Shown: piece by piece, positions 1 to 7,218 of the stretch
How the letters are laid out: every line of letters begins with the position of its first letter
Numbering within the stretch: the stretch's first letter is position 1
Source of the DNA: Peptococcaceae bacterium
GTDB taxonomy: Bacteria > Bacillota > Desulfotomaculia > Desulfotomaculales > Desulfocucumaceae
Reading direction: 5' to 3'
Length of the DNA: 14,942 nucleotides
Assembly (NCBI GenBank): GCA_013336365.1
Contig: JAAXTT010000024.1
Span: 1 to 14,942, forward strand
Position numbers and translations under genes: made by a program
The notes under the pieces: generated by a model
The model's database searches: none
What the model was told of the DNA's origin: nothing
What the model saw: only the letters and a program-made list of their open reading frames with translations

Positions 1-1064
1 ATTGCGGGAGGCTGAGGATCATAGGGAATGGAGTTTTTGTTGACTGTAATTCCCACCTCATCAAGTATCTCTTGGGCATCCTTGCCGGAAACTCCTTTGC
101 TCCTTAAATCAACCAGCATAAGATGATTGTCAGTACCCCCGGCCACCAGTTCAAAGCCTCTGCCAGACAAGGACTCAGCTAAAGCCTTGGCATTGGCGAC
201 AATCATTTGCTGATATTTTTTAAATTCAGGTTTTAATGCCTCGCGAAAGGATACCGCCTTAGCAGCTATCACATGCATAAGAGGACCGCCCTGGATTCCC
301 GGGAACACTGCCCGATCAATATCCTTGGCATATTCCGATCGGCAAAGAATCAAACCGCCTCTGGGTCCCCGCAAGGTTTTATGAGTGGTGGTGGTAACTA
401 CATCGGCATAGGGAACCGGACTCATATGCTGACCGGCAGCTATTAATCCGGCAATGTGAGCCATATCTACCATTAAATAGGCTCCCACTTCATCGGCAAT
501 TTCTCTGAATTTTTTAAAATCAATGCTTCTGGGATAAGCGCTGAATCCGGCAACAATCATTCTAGGTTTACTTTTGCGAGCTATTTCCATAACCTTGTCA
601 TAATCAATAACATTGGTATTTTCCTCTACTCCATAAAAAACGATATTGAAATATTTTCCGGAAATATTCAGCGGATGGCCATGAGTCAGATGCCCACCAT
701 GGGAAAGGTTCATACCCAAAATGGTGTCTCCGGGCTTAAGAAGGGCAAAATATACTGAAAGGTTGGCCTGAGCTCCGGAATGAGGCTGAACATTGGCATG
801 CTCTGCACCAAAAAGCTCTTTTGCTCTGTTTATTGCCAGCTCCTCAACAACATCAACATACTGACAGCCTCCATAATACCTGTGACCCGGGTATCCCTCC
901 GCATATTTGTTGGTCAGAACCGAGCCCTGGGCCTCTAATACTGCAGTACTGACAATATTTTCCGAAGCGATAAGCTCCAAGGTGTTGCGCTGACGCTCCA
1001 GTTCCTGATTAACTGCCCTGGCTACATCAGGGTCAATCTCACTAAGACGGCTTTTGAAGAACAT
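1..1064 (-). CDS. glyA: Serine hydroxymethyltransferase, 3' end cut by window
   Basis: PLP enzyme that interconverts serine and glycine while charging tetrahydrofolate with a one-carbon unit; cytosolic. The window holds the first 354 residues of about 415; the visible end reads NSIPYDPQPPA, so roughly the last 60 residues lie outside. The PLP motif VVTTTTHKTLRGPRGG is present with the Schiff-base lysine at residue 229, the same number as in E. coli GlyA. ELIASENIVS near the N-terminus and HGGHLTHGH are also family signatures. The ATG at 1064 follows GGGAGG with seven bases between. It is the last gene of the rpiB side of the cluster, 106 bases after rpiB, and ywlE-rpiB-glyA linkage is as in Bacillus (where ywlG intervenes). 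The identification is secure. Confidence 0.97.
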   Translation of the reverse strand, partial: MFFKSRLSEIDPDVARAVNQELERQRNTLELIASENIVSTAVLEAQGSVLTNKYAEGYPGHRYYGGCQYVDVVEELAINRAKELFGAEHANVQPHSGAQANLSVYFALLKPGDTILGMNLSHGGHLTHGHPLNISGKYFNIVFYGVEENTNVIDYDKVMEIARKSKPRMIVAGFSAYPRSIDFKKFREIADEVGAYLMVDMAHIAGLIAAGQHMSPVPYADVVTTTTHKTLRGPRGGLILCRSEYAKDIDRAVFPGIQGGPLMHVIAAKAVSFREALKPEFKKYQQMIVANAKALAESLSGRGFELVAGGTDNHLMLVDLRSKGVSGKDAQEILDEVGITVNKNSIPYDPQPPA

Positions 1065-1078
1065 TTTTTTCCTCCCAT

Positions 1079-1110
1079 TAGCTTTCTAATAGCTTTCAAT
1101 ATTTATATTG
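1079..1110. repeat. Direct repeat and dyad in glyA leader
   Basis: The leader of glyA contains TAGCTTTC twice, at 1079-1086 and 1090-1097, 11 bases apart (one helical turn). It abuts the dyad CAATAT-TT-ATATTG at 1097-1110. A protein-binding site is possible, but the region is AT-rich and chance similarity is a real alternative. I saw no convincing -35/-10 pair beside it. Confidence 0.3.
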
Positions 1111-1170
1111 CAAAAACAGGGAATTTTTAAATCCCAAATTAAATTATCCTAAAAAAACACTACTAACTGT

Positions 1171-1623
1171 TTAAGGACATGTCCTTTTTTCCAGCTCAGC
1201 AATTTTTTCAACTCGGCGACAGTGTCTGCCACCTGCCTGAAAACCCGCCCTTAAAAAGGCGTCAACAATATCAAGGGCAAGACCGGGGCCAATTACTCTC
1301 TGACCCAGGGTCAAAATGTTAGCATCGTTATGTTCTCTTGCCATCCGGGCAGAAAAGGTATCATGACAAAGGGCTGCCCTTATTCCCGGAACCTTGTTGG
1401 CAGCTATAGAAACACCGATTCCTGTTCCACAGCAGATTATTCCCAGGTCACATTCTCCGGAAACCACTGCCTGAGCAGCTTTAACAGAATAATCCGGATA
1501 GTCCACTGATTCCTCTGAATAGGTTCCTACATCCAGACAGTCAATTTTATTGCCGGTTAAATAATCCAATATTTCACTTTTTAATTTAAAACCCCCGTGA
1601 TCACAGGCCAGCACCACTCGCAA
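1171..1623 (-). CDS. rpiB: Ribose-5-phosphate isomerase B
   Basis: Interconverts ribose 5-phosphate and ribulose 5-phosphate in the non-oxidative pentose phosphate pathway. The protein has 150 residues, the usual length for the RpiB/LacA/LacB family. DHGG at residues 8-11, the phosphate loop CGTGIGVSIAANK starting at the catalytic Cys65, His98 in REHND, and RHCRR at 133-137 are all in place. LacA/LacB subunits of galactose 6-phosphate isomerase lack the Cys in this position, so RpiB is preferred. The start is TTG at 1623: AGGGAAGGGAAG lies 8 bases upstream and no ATG is available. It lies between ywlE and glyA as ywlF does in Bacillus. The 120-base gap before it is one of the longest in the window. 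Confidence 0.95.
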   Translation of the reverse strand: MRVVLACDHGGFKLKSEILDYLTGNKIDCLDVGTYSEESVDYPDYSVKAAQAVVSGECDLGIICCGTGIGVSIAANKVPGIRAALCHDTFSARMAREHNDANILTLGQRVIGPGLALDIVDAFLRAGFQAGGRHCRRVEKIAELEKRTCP

Positions 1624-1743
1624 AATAATAACTTCCCTTCCCTGTAAATTGCTCTTAACCGAAGACTTCCTGAAATACCCTGTTTATTAAAATTAGGATT
1701 CTACAGTAATCCTCAAAAACCTCCCTATCGTTGTAAGGAAGAC

Positions 1744-2208
1744 TTATTTGACTTTGCCCATGCTTTGCAGCAACCTCTCCACGGCAAGCACAGCCAAATT
1801 GGCCAATTCGCCGGCAGTTTTTCTGTAAACCTTAAGGTCACCGCCGTAAGGATCAGCTACATCCCCTTCTATCCCGGCATAGCTGCCGATAGTGTAGGCC
1901 CTGTCTGACGCCTCAGGCATTATCCTAGTTATTTCCTTTAAATGTCTTTCTGCTAAAGCCAAAATCAAATCTGCCTCTGCTATAAGCCTTTCATCAAGAA
2001 TAGCAGACCTGTGAGCTGTCAAATCCAGTCCCATGTCCTTCATTGCCTGAACTGCATTTTCTGATGCAGGCAAGCCTGTTTTGGTGTCTGTGCCGGCTGA
2101 TATTACCTTGACCAGGGTGTCCCCGTTTTTCTCCAATTCCCGCTGGGTCAGCACCTGGACCATACAGCTGCGACAGGTGTTTCCGGTGCAAACAAATAAA
2201 ATTTTCAC
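1744..2208 (-). CDS. ywlE: Low-molecular-weight phosphatase, probable protein-arginine phosphatase
   Basis: LMW-PTP fold enzyme of 154 residues. The P-loop CTGNTCRS runs from nucleophile Cys7 to Arg13 and Ser14 (CX5R), and the general acid Asp119 sits in DPYGG. Residue 11 is Thr, as in B. subtilis YwlE, where Thr11 is known to select phosphoarginine over phosphotyrosine. By this residue and by position between mntP and rpiB, the gene is the YwlE orthologue, expected to reverse McsB arginine phosphorylation that marks proteins for ClpCP. The usual SPM after the P-loop is SCM here, adding a second cysteine (Cys15). The start is GTG at 2208, with GGGGAGGG seven bases upstream (2216-2223). The arginine specificity is inferred; the fold is certain. 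Confidence 0.92.
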   Translation of the reverse strand: MKILFVCTGNTCRSCMVQVLTQRELEKNGDTLVKVISAGTDTKTGLPASENAVQAMKDMGLDLTAHRSAILDERLIAEADLILALAERHLKEITRIMPEASDRAYTIGSYAGIEGDVADPYGGDLKVYRKTAGELANLAVLAVERLLQSMGKVK

Positions 2209-2248
2209 AATTATACCCTCCCCTAGAAAGTATCAGACAATTATATAC

Positions 2249-2788
2249 CTATATGAGAAGCTTGACACCTATCCCTAAGAGAATAATACCTGCAGCCAAA
2301 TTCGCCCTTTCTCCCAGGCAGGGTCCACAGGTCTTGCCTAAATAAAAACCTAAAATAGCCATAATTCCTGCAACAAACCCAAAAAGAGATACCACCAGAA
2401 GCAGACTTAACTGCTGTGTACCTAAGCTGAAGCCCACACTCAAGGCATCCATGCTGACACTCATGGCCATAGCAATCATACTCCAAATGCCAAAGGAGTT
2501 TTTTTCAAGGGTTTCCGGTGGAGGCCTGAAGGTGCAATAGATTGTCTTCGCTCCCAAATATATAATTATTAAGGCTCCGATAATCCCGGCTGCCCGACCA
2601 AGCAAATCCCCGGCCAGCTGTCCTAAATACAAACCAATGAGAGGCATTAGCACATGGAACAGGAAAATTATTCCACTTATAATATATATCTGTGCTCTTC
2701 TGACTCCGGTAATACCAAGTCCGATACAAAGAGATAAACCATCTGCTCCCAAGGCCAGAGCCAACAAAAACACTGTAATAATCGACAT
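2249..2788 (-). CDS. mntP: Manganese efflux pump MntP (YwlD-like)
   Basis: Small integral membrane protein of 179 residues with about six hydrophobic segments in two repeated halves. The conserved acidic residues are in the first and fourth helices: Asp15 in LGADGLSLCIG and Asp114 in SMDALSVGFSLG, matching Asp16 and Asp118 of E. coli MntP. The C-terminal LLGIGVKLLI is also family-like. It is expected to export Mn2+ from the cytosol. Bacillus has mntP (ywlD) at the same place between ywlC and ywlE. The longest frame begins four codons earlier at ATG 2800, but that codon has no SD; the ATG at 2788 has GAGG six bases upstream, so I prefer it. I see no manganese riboswitch. A sporulation YtaF-type relative is the main alternative. 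Confidence 0.87.
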   Translation of the reverse strand: MSIITVFLLALALGADGLSLCIGLGITGVRRAQIYIISGIIFLFHVLMPLIGLYLGQLAGDLLGRAAGIIGALIIIYLGAKTIYCTFRPPPETLEKNSFGIWSMIAMAMSVSMDALSVGFSLGTQQLSLLLVVSLFGFVAGIMAILGFYLGKTCGPCLGERANLAAGIILLGIGVKLLI

Positions 2789-2816
2789 TGCAAACCTCAT
2801 ATCTATTTATAATAAA

Positions 2817-3884
2817 TCAAGCCAGATAAACAATCTTTTTTGCCGCTCTGCGAAGTCGGTTGGCTACTGCCAGTCCGAGACCGGTGGGCTCAACCCCCTC
2901 AGCCAGAATTACCTCCACTCCGGTTTGATCAAACTGTCGAAGGGCATTGTACAAAGCTGCTGCTACTGAGGAAAAATCCTGATAGCTGCCTGCAGAAATA
3001 CACACCGAACCGGGATATTTGTCCTGATTACCTTCTCTGCAAAGAACTCCTACAATCTTACCTTCTTTGCCATAGTCTTCCAGCAAGCGTTTTATTTCAG
3101 CAGTTACTTTTTCTTCAGCTCCTTCAATCAAAATTACCGGAGCCTCAGGAGCATAATGCCGATACTTCATTCCTGGGGAACGGGGCTGTTCAATTGCCTC
3201 TTCGGGGTTTGTTATGGAGCTGTCTAGATCTACCCGACCCACCAAGGCCCTAAGCTGTTCAAGGGTTACTCCCCCGGGCCTTAGAATAACAGGAATCTCC
3301 CGGGTCAGGTCCAAAACTGTGGATTCAACCCCCATACCTGAGGGTCCTCCGTCCAAAACTGCCTCGATTTTTCCTTTAAGATCACTATAGGTATGCCCTG
3401 CAGTAGTAGGACTGGGCTTACCTGAAAGATTGGCACTGGGAGCTGCAATAGGTACCCCCACTTGTCTGATCAAGGCAAGGGCAACAGGATGATCCGGCAT
3501 TCGAAATGCCAAGGTGGATAAGCCGGCAGAAACTTCTTTAGGTATTTTGCTACTCCCCGGCAAAACCAGGGCAAGAGGACCGGGCCAAAATTTCTTCATT
3601 AATATTAATGCCTTGTCACTGACCTCTCCGGCAAACCTGTAAACCATATCAAGATCGGAAACATGAAGAATCAAGGGATTATCCCCGGGACGTCCCTTTG
3701 CTGCAAAAATTTTTTTCACTGCCCTTCCATCCAGGGCGTTGGCACCTAGGCCATAAACTGTTTCTGTGGGAAATGCCACCAGGCCACCATTAATTATGAT
3801 TTTTGCAGCAGCATTTATAATATCCGGCTCAGGACTGTCCTTGTCCAAAAGCCAAAAAAGGGTTTGCAAGCCAGCAGCACTCAT
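2817..3884 (-). CDS. tsaC: L-threonylcarbamoyladenylate synthase (TsaC2/Sua5/YwlC)
   Basis: Makes threonylcarbamoyl-AMP from threonine, bicarbonate and ATP, the first step of the t6A37 modification of ANN-decoding tRNAs. The long Sua5 form has 355 residues. The YrdC-like domain (about 22-210) carries GGLVAFPTETVYGLGANAL, KGRPGDNPLILHV, PSANLSG and a GVESTV phosphate-binding segment. The linker SPGMKYRHYAP (236-246), which closes over the active site, is followed by the C-terminal Sua5 domain (about 248-355). Short TsaC proteins lack the linker and second domain. ATG 3884 follows GGGGTG at 7 bases. It sits 3' of prmC with a 106-base gap that may contain its own promoter. Confidence 0.96.
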   Translation of the reverse strand: MSAAGLQTLFWLLDKDSPEPDIINAAAKIIINGGLVAFPTETVYGLGANALDGRAVKKIFAAKGRPGDNPLILHVSDLDMVYRFAGEVSDKALILMKKFWPGPLALVLPGSSKIPKEVSAGLSTLAFRMPDHPVALALIRQVGVPIAAPSANLSGKPSPTTAGHTYSDLKGKIEAVLDGGPSGMGVESTVLDLTREIPVILRPGGVTLEQLRALVGRVDLDSSITNPEEAIEQPRSPGMKYRHYAPEAPVILIEGAEEKVTAEIKRLLEDYGKEGKIVGVLCREGNQDKYPGSVCISAGSYQDFSSVAAALYNALRQFDQTGVEVILAEGVEPTGLGLAVANRLRRAAKKIVYLA

Positions 3885-3908
3885 TAATAATCACCCCATA
3901 TAACGGGT

Positions 3909-3937
3909 AGTATAACACATCTTCCTTAACCAAAGCA
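3909..3937 (-). promoter_or_regulatory. Possible extended -10 promoter for tsaC
   Basis: On the minus strand TGT-TATACT (3909-3917) forms an extended -10 element. The hexamer at 17 bases upstream is only TGCTTT, a poor -35. A start near 3902 would give an unstructured leader of about 18 bases before ATG 3884. It could let tsaC-mntP-ywlE be transcribed apart from prmC. Confidence 0.35.
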
Positions 3938-3990
3938 GAGGCAAACTTTTATTATTGCAATAAAAACAATCTGATCCCAGAGACCAATAA

Positions 3991-4833
3991 TTAAAGCCTT
4001 CTGGCAACTACAAGCCTCTCTCTTCCTGCTAAATCCTTGAGTATTTCCAAACTCCATTCAGGTGTCATAATTCTTTCAAGTATTTCTCCCTGACCGGAAG
4101 CTATCTCCATCAATAAATAGGCACCGGACTTTAATATTTCCCGGGCTTGTAAAATCAACCGGCGGTAAAAATCCAGCCCATCCTGTCCTCCATCCAAAGC
4201 TATCAGGGGTTCATAGTCCTTAACATCCGGCATGAGACCTGGGATTTCCCCGGAGGGAATATAGGGCAGGTTGGCTGTGATAAAATCCACCTTAATATCC
4301 TTTATTTTGAAAATCGGTGCCAGCAAATCTCCCCGGAGAAATTCAATCCTTTCACTAAGACCATGCCTGAAAGCATTATAGCGGGCGACCTCCAAGGCTG
4401 TCTGGGAAATATCGATGGCATAGATGCGCTTCCAGTTCAACAACAGGGCCAGAGAAATCACAATTGCTCCGGAGCCAGTACCCACATCAACTAAGGTTTG
4501 CCGGTCTATATATGCATCCACAACCCTTTCCACCATCAATTCAGTGTCTGGACGAGGAATCAGCACTCCGGGCCTGACAAAAAACTCATTGCCCATAAAT
4601 TCTTTTTTTGAGGTGATATAGGCCAAGGGCTCTCCCTTTCCTCGCCTTTCCAGCAAGGAAAGAAAATGTCCTTGCTGCTGGGCGGTCAGAGTATCCAAAG
4701 CATCCCGATAAAGGGCTACTCGGTCCTTTTCCAGGCAATGAGCAAGGAGTAGCTCTGCATCTATTCGTCCGGCACCTTGACATTTGCTTTTTAAATAATC
4801 GCTGGCATATAAAAGCCACTGACTGATGTTCAA
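3991..4833 (-). CDS. prmC: Peptide chain release factor N5-glutamine methyltransferase
   Basis: SAM-dependent enzyme that methylates the GGQ glutamine of release factors; its RF1 substrate is encoded just upstream. The 280 residues show the N-terminal helical domain (1-75), FFVRPGVLIPRPDTE (84-98) and the SAM motif DVGTGSGAI (116-124). The acidic ribose-binding residue is Asp141 in YAIDIS. The catalytic tetrad, normally NPPY, reads NLPY at 188-191 (GCC AAC CTG CCC TAT on the minus strand). The rest of the fold, including LMEIASGQGE, looks intact. The start is TTG at 4833: a TGA stop lies directly before it in frame, and AAGG is 9 bases upstream. An 84-base gap containing a hairpin separates it from prfA. 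Confidence 0.95.
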   Translation of the reverse strand: MNISQWLLYASDYLKSKCQGAGRIDAELLLAHCLEKDRVALYRDALDTLTAQQQGHFLSLLERRGKGEPLAYITSKKEFMGNEFFVRPGVLIPRPDTELMVERVVDAYIDRQTLVDVGTGSGAIVISLALLLNWKRIYAIDISQTALEVARYNAFRHGLSERIEFLRGDLLAPIFKIKDIKVDFITANLPYIPSGEIPGLMPDVKDYEPLIALDGGQDGLDFYRRLILQAREILKSGAYLLMEIASGQGEILERIMTPEWSLEILKDLAGRERLVVARRL

Positions 4834-4856
4834 TCAAATCATCCTTATAATAATTA

Positions 4857-4896
4857 AGGAGCCGGATTGGAAAAATATATTCCTATCCTGACTCCT
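4857..4896 (-). other. Intra-operon hairpin between prfA and prmC
   Basis: On the minus strand, AGGAG/CTCCT (4892-4896 with 4857-4861), GGAT/ATCC and GGAA/TTCC stack into a 13-pair stem. Two small internal loops interrupt it, and the apical loop is about seven AT-rich bases. The downstream tail TTAATTATTAT is not a uninterrupted T-run, so this is not a standard terminator. It may be a processing or stability element that sets prmC below prfA. Confidence 0.45.
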
Positions 4897-4917
4897 GATT
4901 CAACGATTTAAATTCTG

Positions 4918-5985
4918 CTATAGGGTCTGTCCCAGCTGGTCAGCCTGATCAGTAGTCACCAAGGCGTCTATTATCTCGTCCAGTTCTCCCATCAATATCT
5001 CCGGGAGTCGATGAGAGGTGAGGCCAATCCTGTGATCTGTAACCCGGTTTTGAGGAAAATTGTAGGTTCTTATCCGCTCGCTTCTATCGCCACTGCCAAC
5101 CTGGGACTTACGGTCGCTGTCTATTTTGTCCTTTTGTTCCTGTTCAATTTTGTCCTTGACCCGGGCTCTCAGTATTCTCATAGCCTTATCTTTGTTTTTG
5201 TGCTGGCTTTTTTCATCCTGCATGGAAACAACTATTCCGCTGGGAATGTGAGTTAGCCTGACTGCGGACTGGGTGGTGTTTACTGACTGTCCACCGGGTC
5301 CGGTGGCACAGAACAGATCAATTCTAATATCATTGGGATTGATTTCTATTTCCAGCTCTTCTGCCTCAGGCAAAACTGCCACTGTTGAGGCTGAGGTGTG
5401 AATACGTCCACTGGATTCAGTACTGGGTACCCTTTGAACCCGGTGAACACCACTCTCGAACTTGAGCTTGCTGTAAGCTCCCTTACCCTCAATAAGGAAA
5501 ATTACTTCCTTTATTCCATCAATATCAGTAAAGCTGGTGTTCATAATTTCTGATTTCCAGCCCTGTTTTTCAGCATATCGTGTATACATGCGAAACAAAT
5601 CAGCAGCAAAAAGGGCAGCCTCTTCTCCACCTGTTCCTGCTCTAATTTCAATCAGCACGTTCTTCTCATCATTAGGGTCCTTTGGTAAAAGCAGCAGTCT
5701 GAGTTTTTTTCCCAAAGCCTTTTCCTTTTCAGACAGCTCCTCCAATTCCAGCTCCAGCATTTCTCTGAAATCGGGCTCCGGATTATCCAGCATCATTTCC
5801 CGAGCTTCCTCAGTACTCTTCATGGTTTGCTTATATTCCCTATAAACAGATATAACCTCAGTGAGTTCGGAATGAGATTTTGCCAATTGTCTCCAAAGAT
5901 TATTGTCTGCAATTATCTCCGGCTTGCTTATTTGGCTTTCCAGCTCATTATATTTAGTTTCTAGGCTGGCTAGTTTGTCAAGCAT
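4918..5985 (-). CDS. prfA: Peptide chain release factor 1 (RF1)
   Basis: Terminates translation at UAA and UAG. The 355-residue protein has an N-terminal coiled-coil domain (1-100), the stop-codon tripeptide PST (187-189, in RVPSTESSGRIHTSAS) that marks RF1 rather than the SPF of RF2, and the GGQ motif (231-233, in GPGGQSVNTTQSAVRLTH). A GTG start at 6000 would add MRSRS, but MLDKLASLE is the family N-terminus and ATG 5985 has GAGGAG seven bases upstream, so I use 5985. That start overlaps the end of the DUF1385 gene by eight bases (ATGCTTGA), suggesting translational coupling. The residues before the GGQ loop read LFCATGPGG where LFRSSGPGG is more common. Confidence 0.97.
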   Translation of the reverse strand: MLDKLASLETKYNELESQISKPEIIADNNLWRQLAKSHSELTEVISVYREYKQTMKSTEEAREMMLDNPEPDFREMLELELEELSEKEKALGKKLRLLLLPKDPNDEKNVLIEIRAGTGGEEAALFAADLFRMYTRYAEKQGWKSEIMNTSFTDIDGIKEVIFLIEGKGAYSKLKFESGVHRVQRVPSTESSGRIHTSASTVAVLPEAEELEIEINPNDIRIDLFCATGPGGQSVNTTQSAVRLTHIPSGIVVSMQDEKSQHKNKDKAMRILRARVKDKIEQEQKDKIDSDRKSQVGSGDRSERIRTYNFPQNRVTDHRIGLTSHRLPEILMGELDEIIDALVTTDQADQLGQTL

Positions 5986-6859
5986 TGACCTGCTCCTCAC
6001 TTTCCGTCATAACTGATTTTATCGCTGCAATAGCTACTTCAACCTGGCTGTCCTCAGGCTCCTCAGTAGTGAGGGCCTGCAACCATCTACCCGGCCAAAA
6101 AAGCAACCGGCACAGTAAATTGTCCATATATTTTGCCGAAAGCTTGAGAACCTCATAGGAAATCCCTGCTAAAACCGGCAACAGCAGAACTCGGGAGGTA
6201 ATCCTCCACCAAAGGACCTGATGTCCCAGCATAGCAAATAGAAATATGCTCATTACCAGCACAATCAAAAGAAAGCTGGTTCCGCAACGAGGATGGAAGG
6301 TGCTGAATTTCTGTACCTTTTCAACCTCTAATTCAACCCCGGCTTCATAGGCATTGATTACCTTGTGCTCTGCTCCATGGTATTTAAAAACCCGTTTTAT
6401 ATCCTGAAGCTTTCCTATAATGATAACATAAAGCAAAAACACAGTAAGCCTGAAGACCCCTTCAATAAGGTTCTGCAAAAATGCCCCTTGAACCATGGTC
6501 TTTAAAAGATGAGCTCCCCAGGTGGGCAATACAACAAAAAGAAAAATAGCCAAAGCGAAGGCTGAGCCCATAGTAAGGATAACCTCTGTCTTACTAAGCT
6601 CCTCATCCTCTCCCATAGCTTTGTTGGCGGAAAAATTGAGAGCCTCAATGCCCAAAACCAAGGATTCCACCAAGGCAACCAAGCCACGAAGCAAAGGCCA
6701 TTTTAAAAATGGGTATTTCCCGGTTATTGAGCCCACGGGCTTGTTATCTACAACAATGCCGCCTTCAGGCAGTCTTACTGCAATAGATCTGCTACTGCGC
6801 CCACGCATCATAACCCCTTCGATAACAGCCTGACCACCATACTGAAATTTATCTGCCAT
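5978..6859 (-). CDS. DUF1385 (YqhQ-like) membrane protein
   Basis: A 293-residue protein of the DUF1385 family, whose function is not established. Conserved blocks are GGQAVIEGVMMRG (8-20), YHGAEHKVINAYE (160-172) and FHPRCGTSFL (188-197). His161, His165, His189 and Cys192 look like metal ligands, consistent with older 'predicted metal-dependent enzyme' labels, but that is inference. Hydrophobic segments are near 95-112, 134-150, 195-215 and 222-240, so the conserved His/Cys blocks lie between membrane helices. ATG 6859 follows GTGGAG at 8 bases. It stands between rpmE and prfA, a common place for this family in Clostridia, and overlaps prfA by eight bases. Confidence 0.9.
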   Translation of the reverse strand: MADKFQYGGQAVIEGVMMRGRSSRSIAVRLPEGGIVVDNKPVGSITGKYPFLKWPLLRGLVALVESLVLGIEALNFSANKAMGEDEELSKTEVILTMGSAFALAIFLFVVLPTWGAHLLKTMVQGAFLQNLIEGVFRLTVFLLYVIIIGKLQDIKRVFKYHGAEHKVINAYEAGVELEVEKVQKFSTFHPRCGTSFLLIVLVMSIFLFAMLGHQVLWWRITSRVLLLPVLAGISYEVLKLSAKYMDNLLCRLLFWPGRWLQALTTEEPEDSQVEVAIAAIKSVMTESEEQVNA

Positions 6860-6907
6860 TTACATTACTCCACGGGTTAGAGTTTGACCTGTCTTGAAAT
6901 TTCCGCA

Positions 6908-6942
6908 AATTAAAGCAATTAGCAGAGCCTGTGCTCTGCCAA
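6908..6942 (-). terminator. Hairpin after rpmE, partial terminator or attenuator
   Basis: Beginning six bases after the rpmE stop, minus-strand TTGGCAGAGC-ACAG-GCTCTGCTAA (arms 6933-6942 and 6919-6928) forms a 10-pair stem with a four-base loop. The following TTGCTTTAATTT is only partly T-rich. It may end part of the transcripts, keeping ribosomal protein message above the DUF1385-prfA-prmC message. Confidence 0.5.
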
Positions 6943-6947
6943 TGGTT

Positions 6948-7148
6948 CTAGTTAATGCCATATTTTTTACGAAACTTGTCTGCTCTGCCGCCTATTTCAA
7001 TGGTTCTCTGAGAACCAGTATAAAACGGATGACACTTGTAACAGATTTCTACTCTCAATTCCTTTTTGACTGAGCCAGTCTCAAAGGATTCCCCACAAAC
7101 GCAGGTAACTTTGATGTTGTTGTACTCTGGATGGATACCTTCTCTCAC
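6948..7148 (-). CDS. rpmE: Ribosomal protein bL31, zinc-binding form
   Basis: Large-subunit protein at the 50S/30S bridge. With the start at GTG 7148 it has 66 residues and begins MREGIHPEY, the same length and pattern as B. subtilis RpmE. Four cysteines (16, 18, 36, 39 in CVC and CYKC) mark the C+ zinc form, the type usually exchanged for a zinc-free paralogue under zinc starvation. The frame opens three codons earlier at GTG 7157, but GAGGTG (7155-7160) lies six bases before 7148, and family length agrees. It is the first gene after a strong promoter and next to the radical SAM gene; rho lies one gene further upstream, rho-rpmE being adjacent in Bacillus. Confidence 0.95.
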   Translation of the reverse strand: MREGIHPEYNNIKVTCVCGESFETGSVKKELRVEICYKCHPFYTGSQRTIEIGGRADKFRKKYGIN

Positions 7149-7212
7149 CAGGTTCACCTCTTCCCTATAATATTAAAACTGCTATACATAATAACAGTCA
7201 TTTTCAATATAC
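7149..7212 (-). promoter_or_regulatory. rpmE 5' leader
   Basis: Transcribed leader of about 64 bases between the predicted start and GTG 7148. It holds a weak hairpin, ACTG/CAGT plus TAT/ATA across one mismatch (7178-7198), followed by an AT-rich stretch and the SD. L31 leaders that bind their own product are known in Bacillota, so autoregulation is possible, but this structure is too weak to assign to that class. Confidence 0.3.
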
Positions 7213-7218
7213 TAAAAG

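Noticed and set aside
1115..1135. GGGA/TCCC hairpin in the rpiB-glyA gap
   Set aside because: Needs a bulge, is mostly A-T pairs and has only TGTTTTTG after it; too weak to call a terminator.
2637..2969. Plus-strand frame of 110 codons over mntP and tsaC
   Set aside because: It runs antisense to two well-supported genes, its translation has no recognisable motif, and no SD precedes it.
5537..5845. Plus-strand Ser-rich frame of 102 codons inside prfA
   Set aside because: The Ser/Phe runs are the antisense image of Glu/Lys-rich RF1 helices; composition is that of a shadow.
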